From CBDDIP01 sp965229005 (lineage in GTDB: Bacteria; Actinomycetota; Acidimicrobiia; Acidimicrobiales; Ilumatobacteraceae): a DNA stretch of 64,000 bases. The stretch covers positions 2,852,001-2,916,000 of the forward strand of contig CBDDIP010000002.1 in assembly GCA_965229005.1 (NCBI GenBank), written 5' to 3'. Within the stretch, counting starts at the first letter, position 1. Each line of letters opens with the position of its first letter. Below the pieces are notes generated by a model. It was not told the DNA's origin, ran no database searches, and saw only the letters and a list, made by a program, of their open reading frames with translations. Both the position numbers and the translations under genes were made by a program. Positions 13,345-20,060 of the stretch are shown here, one piece after another.

Positions 13345-14552
13345 GCGGCGCAGCGCCGCAGCTGCGGGCCAGCCGACTGCGTCCCGGCGACGTGATCCGC
13401 GTCGGTGCGCTCGGGTTGCGAACGCGCCGCCTGCGCACCGGCTTGTCGACGATCGGCGTCGCCATCGGCATCGCCGCAATGGTCGCCGTGCTCGGCCTGT
13501 CCGCCTCCTCGCGTGAAGACCTGCAGTCGCGGATCCGCGAGCTCGGCACCAACCTGCTGCAGGTCGAAGCCGGGCAGGGCTTCGGCCGTGGCACCGGCCA
13601 GCTGCCGGACACCGCGGTGGCGATGGTCAGCCGCATCGCACCCGTCACCGCGGTCAGCTCGATCACCACCATCGACGCCACCGTGCGCCGCAACGACACG
13701 ATCTCCGAAGGCATCACCGGTGGCATCGCCGTGTTCGCCGCCGACCAGGGGCTGCTCGACGTCCTGCACGCCTCGCTCGCCGACGGCGTGTTCCTGAACG
13801 ACGCCACCGAGACCTACCCCGCCGCGGTCCTCGGCTCGGTGGCTGCCGAGAAGCTCGGGATCACCGACGTCGCCGACGGCGTACGCGTCTACATCGGCGA
13901 CCAGTGGTTCGCCGTGGTCGGCATCCTCGATCCCGTGAAGGCGGCGACCGGCCTCGATCGTGCCGCGATCATCGGCTACGGCGCTGCCGAGTCGTACGTG
14001 GTCGGCGACGACGTCGTCCCCGAGATCATGTACGTCCGCACGAGGGACGGCGCAGTCGACGACGTGCGCAACGTGCTACCCGCCACCGTCAACCCGCAGA
14101 CGCCCGAGGAGGTCGAGGTCTCGCGACCGTCCGACGTGCTCGCCGCGCAGGACGCCGCCGACAACGCCTTCACGTCACTGTTCCTCGGTCTCGGCGCGGT
14201 CGCGCTCCTCGTCGGCGGGATCGGCATCGCCAACGTGATGGTCATCGCCGTCATCGAGCGACGCACCGAGATCGGTCTGCGCCGAGCTCTCGGCGCAACG
14301 AAGGCGCACATCCGCCGGCAGTTCCTCACCGAGGCGCTGCTCCTCGCCGGCGCCGGCGGTGTCGTCGGTGTCGGGCTCGGCATCGGGGTCACCGCGATCT
14401 ACGCGTCCATGAAGCACTGGGCCATCGTCGTTCCACCGGAGGCGATCGCCGGTGGCGTCATCGCCGCCATCGTCATCGGTGGCATCGCCGGTCTCTACCC
14501 GGCGGCGCGAGCGGCCCGCCTCCCACCCACCGAAGCCCTCCGGAGCAACTGA
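13341..14552 (+). CDS. ABC transporter permease, MacB/FtsX family
   Basis: 403 residues. One transmembrane helix near the N-terminus (about 38-57) is followed by an extracytoplasmic MacB_PCD domain (about 60-270), then three helices near the C-terminus (about 278-305, 330-350, 370-392). The loop RRTEIGLRRALGATKAHI after helix two is the FtsX-family coupling segment. It probably works as a mechanotransmitter with the two adaptor proteins. Translation is coupled to the ATPase gene by a GTGA overlap. Confidence 0.9.
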   Translation: MSGAAPQLRASRLRPGDVIRVGALGLRTRRLRTGLSTIGVAIGIAAMVAVLGLSASSREDLQSRIRELGTNLLQVEAGQGFGRGTGQLPDTAVAMVSRIAPVTAVSSITTIDATVRRNDTISEGITGGIAVFAADQGLLDVLHASLADGVFLNDATETYPAAVLGSVAAEKLGITDVADGVRVYIGDQWFAVVGILDPVKAATGLDRAAIIGYGAAESYVVGDDVVPEIMYVRTRDGAVDDVRNVLPATVNPQTPEEVEVSRPSDVLAAQDAADNAFTSLFLGLGAVALLVGGIGIANVMVIAVIERRTEIGLRRALGATKAHIRRQFLTEALLLAGAGGVVGVGLGIGVTAIYASMKHWAIVVPPEAIAGGVIAAIVIGGIAGLYPAARAARLPPTEALRSN

Positions 14553-14553
14553 C

Positions 14554-16056
14554 GTGCGCAAGCGAACTGCCATCCGCAACGGCCTCGTCGCCGTCGTCCT
14601 CGTCGCCGGTGTCACCGCCGCGGCGGTCGCCGTCAACCGACGCGACGACACGAAGACCGTCGTCGCTGCCAGCCCGCACAAGACGGCGGAGGTCACGAGC
14701 GGCGATCTGACCACCAGCGACAGCATCGACGGCACCCTCGACGAGACCGACACCGTCACCGTCGTCCACCGCATCGCCGGCCAGACGAGCAGCCAGACGA
14801 GCGGCCAGACGAGCACCAGCCAGACGAGCGGCCAGAGCCCGACCGCACCGGCATCCGGCCTGCTGTCGTCGAGCTCGGCCACGCAGTCGATCAGCGCCGC
14901 CATCGAGGCCGTCGCGCCGACGGACTGCGCCGCGCCTGTGCCCGATAGCCCGTCGTCGACCGTGCCCGATAGCCCGTTGACCGTGTCCGATAGCCCGTTG
15001 ACCGTGTCCGATAGCCCGTCGGCGACCAGCGCGCCAACCAGTTCGACCGCGCCGGACGCGTCCACCACGACGACCGCGCCTGACGTTCCGGTGACGTCGA
15101 CGACGGACTGCACGAGCACGGGTTCGACCGGTTCGGGCGGTTCCGGCACGCGGCCCAGTGGGTCGGGCGCGGCCGGTGGCTCGTCGACCGGCGGCACCGG
15201 ATCGTCGGGAAGCACCAGCAACGCGCGGGTCACCGAGAAGGTCACGTCGGTCACCGCGGTCGGCGCCATCATCGGGCTCGGCGACGTGCTGTACACGGTC
15301 GACGGCACGCCCGTCGTGGCGATGAGCGGCGCGCTCCCGGCGTGGCGAACGTTCGCCAGCGGCATCGCCGACGGCACCGATGTGCAGCAGCTCGAGCAGA
15401 GCCTGGTGTCGATGGGTTACGACCCCGACGGCACGATCTCTGTCGACGACCACCTCGACACGGCCACGGTGAAGGCGATCAAGCGCTGGCAGGAGGGCCT
15501 CGGTGTGGAGCAGAACGGCGAGGTCGAGCTCGGCTCCGTCGTGTTCCTGCGCAACGCCGGCGCCACGGTCACCGGCACCAGTGCGGCCGTCGGCGACGAG
15601 GTCGGTGACGGCGACACCATCCTCTCCCTGTCGGGCACCACCCAGCAGATCGTGATCACGGTGCCGGACGAGGACCAGTCGGTCGTCGCTCCCGGCTTGT
15701 CGGTCACCGCCGGCGGGCAGGACGCGACCGTCACGCTGCTGCGCTCGGCCGAGCAGGACGGTGCTGTCACCGTGCAAGCGGTGATCACCCCGAACTCGCC
15801 GATCACCGACGTCGCCGCGGGCGACGCGATCAAGGTGCAACTGAGCGTCACCGACGCGACCGGCGTGCTGATCGTGCCGGCGGAGTCGATCGTGTCTCGA
15901 CTCGATGGCGGTTACGCCCTGCAGGTCAGTGACGACGGCACCGCATCGGGCGCCTGGCACTTCGTCACCATCGAGGTGCTCGGCATCAGCGGCAGCAAGG
16001 TCGCCGTTCGAGGCGACGGCATTGCCAGCGGAACCGTCATCCTGCAACCCGCCTGA
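14554..16056 (+). CDS. Second HlyD/MacA-like adaptor with Ser/Thr-rich insertion
   Basis: 500 residues from GTG 14554, one base after the permease stop. A membrane anchor lies at about 9-26. The lipoyl-like hairpin is interrupted at about residue 76 by some 150 residues of Ser/Thr/Gly/Pro-rich sequence (to about 224) containing two families of short tandem DNA repeats. A peptidoglycan-binding domain (about 270-315, VQQLEQSLVSMGYDP) and a C-terminal beta region follow. The first adaptor of the operon has no such insertion. Two adaptors in one operon suggest a mixed adaptor complex. Repeat copy number may vary between strains. Confidence 0.8.
   Translation: MRKRTAIRNGLVAVVLVAGVTAAAVAVNRRDDTKTVVAASPHKTAEVTSGDLTTSDSIDGTLDETDTVTVVHRIAGQTSSQTSGQTSTSQTSGQSPTAPASGLLSSSSATQSISAAIEAVAPTDCAAPVPDSPSSTVPDSPLTVSDSPLTVSDSPSATSAPTSSTAPDASTTTTAPDVPVTSTTDCTSTGSTGSGGSGTRPSGSGAAGGSSTGGTGSSGSTSNARVTEKVTSVTAVGAIIGLGDVLYTVDGTPVVAMSGALPAWRTFASGIADGTDVQQLEQSLVSMGYDPDGTISVDDHLDTATVKAIKRWQEGLGVEQNGEVELGSVVFLRNAGATVTGTSAAVGDEVGDGDTILSLSGTTQQIVITVPDEDQSVVAPGLSVTAGGQDATVTLLRSAEQDGAVTVQAVITPNSPITDVAAGDAIKVQLSVTDATGVLIVPAESIVSRLDGGYALQVSDDGTASGAWHFVTIEVLGISGSKVAVRGDGIASGTVILQPA
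14782..14829 (+). repeat. Tandem CAGACGAGC repeats
   Basis: CAGACGAGC occurs at 14782, 14794, 14806 and 14821 (periods 12, 12 and 15), in frame, encoding QTS units of the adaptor insertion. Confidence 0.8.
14938..15024 (+). repeat. Tandem 21-bp repeats
   Basis: Four in-frame units begin GTG(C/T)CCGATAGCCCGT at 14938, 14962, 14983 and 15004 (24, 21, 21 and 21 bases). The second and third units differ at one base. They encode V(P/S)DSPLT. Confidence 0.85.
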
Positions 16057-16068
16057 CGCGGCACGCGC

Positions 16069-16500
16069 TCAGGCAGGGCGCACGTACGTGCCCTGGGCGA
16101 CGGCGACCGGCTTGTCGATCGACGTCGTCCACGCGACCACCGTGCCGACGATCGACCGCCGACCCACCTGGTGCAGGTCGGCCCGCGCGCGCAGCACGTC
16201 GCCCTTCGCCGGGCGCAGGTAGCGGATCGACAGCTCGCTGGTCAGCACCATCGGCTCGATGCCGATCACGGTGAAGCAGGCGTAGTAGAGCGCCGCGTCG
16301 CATGCCCCGAAGACGGTGGGTCCGCTGATGATCCCGCCGGGCCGGAGGTTGTTCTCGTTCGGCAGGATCAACGCCACGGCCCAGCCCGGCCCGACCTCCT
16401 CGCACCCGTTGCCGCTTCCGGCGAAGTCACGAGCGAGGAACGCGTTGATCTCCGAGACGGTGGGCATCGTGAACGAGACATCGTTGGCGTCGGAGCTCAT
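16069..16500 (-). CDS. PaaI-type hot-dog thioesterase
   Basis: A 143-residue acyl-CoA thioesterase-like protein with a hot-dog fold. GPGWAVALILPNENNLRPGG and the helix-start ISGPTVFGACDAALYY (about 60-80) match the PaaI/4HBT pattern, with an Asp in the acid position. Substrate is not evident; broad acyl-CoA or aryl-CoA specificity is usual. ATG 16500 is preceded by TACGTT at 6 bases, which supports a leaderless transcript and this start. It is divergent from the PLP enzyme with only 23 bases between start codons. Confidence 0.85.
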   Translation of the reverse strand: MSSDANDVSFTMPTVSEINAFLARDFAGSGNGCEEVGPGWAVALILPNENNLRPGGIISGPTVFGACDAALYYACFTVIGIEPMVLTSELSIRYLRPAKGDVLRARADLHQVGRRSIVGTVVAWTTSIDKPVAVAQGTYVRPA

Positions 16501-16506
16501 CGCCCG

Positions 16507-16516
16507 AACGTACAGT
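16507..16516. promoter_or_regulatory. Overlapping divergent -10 elements
   Basis: AACGTACAGT contains TACGTT on the minus strand (6 bases from ATG 16500) and TACAGT on the plus strand (7 bases from ATG 16524). The two share two bases. Confidence 0.6.
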
Positions 16517-16523
16517 CGCACCC

Positions 16524-17771
16524 ATGGCGATCCCCGACCGTGGCATGGCTGCCGCCGACGTCCTCGAGCACCTCGACGCGGTGAAGGTGAACGACGTTCG
16601 CTGGCGCGAGGGCCGGGCCTTCACGCTCGCGTACTCCGCCGGCCCCGAGGTGCTCGCTGTCGCCGAGGAGGCGTACCGCCGCTACAGCGGCGAGAACGCG
16701 CTCAACACCGACGCCTTCCCCAGCCTGCGCGAGCTGCAATCCGACGTGGTCGGCATCGTCGCCGACTGGCTGCACGCCGGGCCCGGTGGTGCCGGTTTCA
16801 TGACGTCCGGTGGCACCGAGAGCCTGCTGCTCACGGTGAAGGCGGCACGCGATCGAGCGCAGCTCGAGCGCAACATCACGACGCCGAACGCAGTGCTCCC
16901 CGCGAGCGCGCACGCCGCGCTCGAGAAGGGATGCGCCTACTTCGGGGTGGAGAGCCGCCGCGTGCCCGTGAGGGCCGACTGGCGCGCCGACGTCGACGCG
17001 ATGGCCGACGCGATCGACGACAACACGGTCCTCGTCGTCGGTTCGACGCCGCAGTACCCGCAGGGCGTCATCGACCCGATCGGCGACATCGCCGCGCTCG
17101 CCGCCGAGCGGGGGATCAACTGTCACGTCGACGCGTGCATGGGCGGTGTCACGCTCCCCTACCTGGCCCGCCTCGGGCACCACATCCCGCCGTGGGACTT
17201 CCGCGTCGAGGGCGTCACCAGCATCTCGGTCGACCTCCACAAGTTCGGCTACACCGCCAAGGGCGCCGGTGTGCTGATGCACCGCACCAAGGCGTTGCGC
17301 GCCCACCAGACGTTCGTCACCGACAACTGGCTCGGTGGGCTGTACGGATCGTCCGGCGTGCTCGGCACGAAGAGCGGCGGCAGCATCGCCGCGGCATGGG
17401 CGGTCATGCACCACCTGGGCGACGACGGCTACCTCCGCGTCGCAGCGGCAGCGCGACGCGCCACCGAGGCGCTCGTTGCAGTCGTGCACAGCGCACCGGA
17501 GCTCTCGCTGCGTGCCGAGCCCGACGCGATGCTCATCGCGGTCGGCGCCGCTGACCCTGCTCAGCTGGACGTGTTCGCCGTCGCCGATCGGCTGTGGACG
17601 CGCGGCTGGTACGTCGACCGCCAGGGACCGCCGGCCTCGTTGCACTTCACGGTCAACGCGATCCACGACGGCCTCATCGATGCGTTCGCCGTCGATCTGC
17701 GTGCTGCCATCGACGAGGTGCTGGTGACCAATGACACCGGAGCCGCAGGGGCGTACGGCACCGTCGAGTGA
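16524..17771 (+). CDS. PLP-dependent lyase/decarboxylase, sphingosine-1-phosphate lyase-like
   Basis: 415 residues, fold type I. SGGTES (95-100) binds the cofactor phosphate, HVDAC (201-205) carries the pyridine-binding aspartate 203, and SVDLHKFGYTAKG holds the Schiff-base lysine 240. The HVDACMGG ... HKFGYTAKG combination is closest to the sphingosine-1-phosphate lyase / group II decarboxylase branch. There is no N-terminal membrane helix, unlike the eukaryotic lyases. Actual substrate is unknown; glutamate, other amino acids or long-chain base phosphates are possible. Confidence 0.85.
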   Translation: MAIPDRGMAAADVLEHLDAVKVNDVRWREGRAFTLAYSAGPEVLAVAEEAYRRYSGENALNTDAFPSLRELQSDVVGIVADWLHAGPGGAGFMTSGGTESLLLTVKAARDRAQLERNITTPNAVLPASAHAALEKGCAYFGVESRRVPVRADWRADVDAMADAIDDNTVLVVGSTPQYPQGVIDPIGDIAALAAERGINCHVDACMGGVTLPYLARLGHHIPPWDFRVEGVTSISVDLHKFGYTAKGAGVLMHRTKALRAHQTFVTDNWLGGLYGSSGVLGTKSGGSIAAAWAVMHHLGDDGYLRVAAAARRATEALVAVVHSAPELSLRAEPDAMLIAVGAADPAQLDVFAVADRLWTRGWYVDRQGPPASLHFTVNAIHDGLIDAFAVDLRAAIDEVLVTNDTGAAGAYGTVE

Positions 17772-17794
17772 GCAACGGGTGCTCACGCCACTCG

Positions 17795-17800
17795 TAGCAT
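17795..17800 (+). promoter_or_regulatory. -10 element TAGCAT
   Basis: TAGCAT ends 6 bases before ATG 17807. Confidence 0.5.
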
Positions 17801-17806
17801 GGCCCC

Positions 17807-18496
17807 ATGGCTGAGTGGGGACCGCCGACCGCGACACCTGCATCGCCGCGCATCGAGATCACCAGTCGCACCGGTTCGATCACCGTGCGCGCCATCGACG
17901 GCAGCGCGGTGGTCGTCGCCGGCGGCCCCGGGCGCTTCGACGCCGACGGGGTGATGGACGCCGGCACCGACTCGGTCGAGATCCACTGTCCGCCCGGCAC
18001 CGACGTGGTCGTCGCCAGTCGCACCGGTGAGGTGCGCTGCCACGGTCCGCTCGGCCGGGTGTTCGCCTCCACGCGCACCGGTTCGGTGCGCATCGAGGCC
18101 GCCACCGAGGTCGACGTGCGCAGCCGCACCGGCTCCGTCGACGTCGGCGCGTGCGCCGGTCGCTGCGCGGTGGTCGTCGCCACGGGCAAGGTCCAGGTGG
18201 ACCGCGCGGGTGCGGCGGAGGTGTGCACCTCCACCGGCAAGATCACCATCGACGACGCGGTCGACGCCGTCCTGAGCACCGCCACCGGCTCGGTGCACCT
18301 CGGCACGCACGGTGCCGGCACGGTGCGCATCCGTTCGGTCAGCGGTCGTGTGCGCGTCGGCCTCGCGCCGGACGCCAACCCGGAGACGAAGTTGCGCTCG
18401 CTCACCGGGCGAGTGCGTCGCCGTGACGCGCGCGACGGCGCGCTCGACGGCAGCGTCATGGTGGAGACCGTCAGCGGGTCGATCGACATCGAATGA
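17807..18496 (+). CDS. DUF4097-like beta-repeat protein
   Basis: A 229-residue protein built of repeated short beta strands, with SRTGSV-type units recurring about every 20-22 residues (SRTGSI, SRTGEV, TRTGSV, SRTGSV, STGKI, ATGSV, VSGRV, LTGRV, VSGSI). This is the adhesin-like/DUF4097 beta-solenoid pattern. It has no signal peptide or membrane segment, so it may be cytoplasmic. Function is unknown. It could be cotranscribed with the cyclase gene that begins 39 bases downstream. Confidence 0.7.
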   Translation: MAEWGPPTATPASPRIEITSRTGSITVRAIDGSAVVVAGGPGRFDADGVMDAGTDSVEIHCPPGTDVVVASRTGEVRCHGPLGRVFASTRTGSVRIEAATEVDVRSRTGSVDVGACAGRCAVVVATGKVQVDRAGAAEVCTSTGKITIDDAVDAVLSTATGSVHLGTHGAGTVRIRSVSGRVRVGLAPDANPETKLRSLTGRVRRRDARDGALDGSVMVETVSGSIDIE

Positions 18497-18524
18497 TCGC
18501 CGTCGAATGATCTGCGTCGAATGA
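18489..18524 (+). repeat. 14-bp tandem repeat across a stop codon
   Basis: TCGAATGA recurs at 18489, 18503 and 18517 with an exact 14-base period. The first copy contains the TGA stop of the beta-repeat gene. Confidence 0.75.
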
Positions 18525-18534
18525 ACAGCTGGGC

Positions 18535-19092
18535 ATGACCGCGACGACGGCCCGGTCATCGACGACGGTGTCGGGCACGTTGGTGTTCACCGACCTCGCC
18601 GGCTTCACCGCGTTCACCGCCGAGCGCGGCGACGATGCAGCGCTCGCGCTGGTCGAGCGGTTCGAGTCGATCGTCACCGAACTGCTGCCGGCCGACGCCC
18701 GAGTCGTCAAGCAGCTCGGCGACGGCCTGTTCCTGTACGTGCCCAACGCGCACGAGGCGGTCTCGGCGGCATGGGCGTTCAGCGAGCGCTGCGCCAACGA
18801 GTCGACGTCGGATGCGCCGCTCTGGGTGCGCACCGGTGTGCACGTGGGCACCGCGATCGCCCGCGGCACCGATCTCATCGGTCACGACGTCAACATCGCA
18901 TCGCGCATCACCGCGCTCGCGGCACCGTCGGAGGTGCTCGCCTCGGACGCGACACGCCGGGCGGTCGAGCACGAACTGCTCGACGCGCCCGGCGCGTGCC
19001 TTGATGTCCTGTTCGAAACAGTCGGCCCCGTGTTCGTCAAGGGCATCGACGATCCGATCAGGTTGTCCCGCGTGCTTCCCCGGCGTGGTTGA
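18535..19092 (+). CDS. Class III adenylate/guanylate cyclase domain protein
   Basis: A 185-residue soluble single-domain protein. FTDLAGFTAFTAERGDD (about 18-34) holds the first metal aspartate, KQLGDGLF (about 59-66) the second, and GHDVNIASRITALA (about 122-135) the transition-state segment with Asn and Arg. Substrate-selecting residues are not the canonical Lys/Asp pair as far as I can place them, so cAMP versus cGMP production is open and reduced activity is possible. No sensor domain is attached. Confidence 0.8.
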   Translation: MTATTARSSTTVSGTLVFTDLAGFTAFTAERGDDAALALVERFESIVTELLPADARVVKQLGDGLFLYVPNAHEAVSAAWAFSERCANESTSDAPLWVRTGVHVGTAIARGTDLIGHDVNIASRITALAAPSEVLASDATRRAVEHELLDAPGACLDVLFETVGPVFVKGIDDPIRLSRVLPRRG

Positions 19093-19112
19093 CGACTGCG
19101 CCGGCTGACTGA

Positions 19113-19526
19113 TCAGGCCGGGACGGCCCAGTTGATCCACAGGTTGCCGGCGTTCACCGGGTCGACCTTCACCCGCAAGCGGGCACCGGTCTGCACCTTG
19201 GCGAAGTCGAGCTGCTGGATCACTTCCTGACGGGTCACCGGCACCGGGACCCCGCTCGGCATCGTCACCAGGAGGTCGAGCTCGACCACCGGGCAGAAGT
19301 TGACGAGCGCACCGGTGTGGCGTGCGCCGGTCACCGTGGCGATCGCGTCGGCACCGGACGCCATCACGCCGGTGGCCTGTGTCGAGGCCTGTGCCATCGA
19401 GGCCATCATCGCGTTGGCGTTGGCCATCGACCGCTGGGCGTTGGCCAACTGCTCTTGCACCGGATGCGCCTCGCGCATCTCCTCGCCCATCTTCTTCAGG
19501 TTGTGGATGTCCTTGAAGAAGCCCAT
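19113..19526 (-). CDS. MGFFK protein B
   Basis: 137 residues. It begins MGFFKDIHNLKKM, nearly the same as the upstream gene product (MGFFKQMKDMKDT). Residues 20-65 are an Ala/Met/Gln-rich helix. The C-terminal half (about 68-137: HTGALVNFCPVVELDLLV, LDFAKVQTGARLRVKVDP) is a small beta domain whose final VKVDP ... LWINWAV phrase is found in many actinobacterial proteins of unknown function. Its ATG lies 2 bases after the stop of MGFFK protein A, so the pair is cotranscribed and probably under the inverted repeat at 20023-20041. Confidence 0.75.
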   Translation of the reverse strand: MGFFKDIHNLKKMGEEMREAHPVQEQLANAQRSMANANAMMASMAQASTQATGVMASGADAIATVTGARHTGALVNFCPVVELDLLVTMPSGVPVPVTRQEVIQQLDFAKVQTGARLRVKVDPVNAGNLWINWAVPA

Positions 19527-19528
19527 GG

Positions 19529-19951
19529 TCAGGCGTTGCGGTAGTGCTGGTTGAAGGCCACGCCGACGGCCGGGTCGGCCTGGATGCGGGCGTTCCAACC
19601 CGCAGAAGCGGCGTCCCATGAGGCGCCGTCGACGCCACGCGAGGCGGCGATGCCGGGCAGCAGCGACTGGTCGTAGTTGTGCGGTGCGATCGCCTTGGCG
19701 ATCTGGGCGAACAGCTCGATGCTGACACCGGCGATCGGGTCGAGGTTGCCGGGCTGTGCGCCGAGCGTGCCGTTGGCCGCAGCCTGGAAGGCCATTGCCT
19801 GGGGCATCACGGCCTGCTGCTGTGCCATCAGCGCGGCCTGGTTGGCCTGGTACTGCTGGGCGTTGGCGGCCATCTCGTTGGCCTGCTGGATCATTCCGGG
19901 GGCGGCAGCCACCGTGTCCTTCATGTCCTTCATCTGCTTGAAGAAACCCAT
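19529..19951 (-). CDS. MGFFK protein A
   Basis: 140 residues. An N-terminal amphipathic MGFFKQMKDMKDT segment leads into a Gln/Ala/Met-rich helix (about 18-65). A C-terminal domain (about 78-140) contains PIAGVSIE, LPGIAASRGVDGASW and NARIQADPAVGVAF. This domain recurs in the protein encoded at 23641-24024 on the far side of the regulator gene. AAGGAG before ATG 19951 fixes the start. No enzyme motif is visible. It is the first gene of a two-gene unit divergent from the LAL regulator. Confidence 0.78.
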   Translation of the reverse strand: MGFFKQMKDMKDTVAAAPGMIQQANEMAANAQQYQANQAALMAQQQAVMPQAMAFQAAANGTLGAQPGNLDPIAGVSIELFAQIAKAIAPHNYDQSLLPGIAASRGVDGASWDAASAGWNARIQADPAVGVAFNQHYRNA

Positions 19952-20022
19952 GGTCGTATCTCCTTCGTCGTTGCGATCTCTGTGGGGATGTGCCCACTGT
20001 GAACGTTCCGGCTCACCTGCGC

Positions 20023-20041
20023 TTGAGTAGCCACTACTCAA
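20023..20041. promoter_or_regulatory. Inverted repeat, candidate operator 1 of the LAL regulator
   Basis: TTGAGTAGCCACTACTCAA has perfect 8-bp arms and a 3-base spacer. Its centre is 81 bases upstream of ATG 19951 (minus strand) and 29 bases upstream of the regulator ATG 20061. A sister site lies at 24095-24114. Confidence 0.65.
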
Positions 20042-20060
20042 AACGCGTCAAGCTCTGGTC

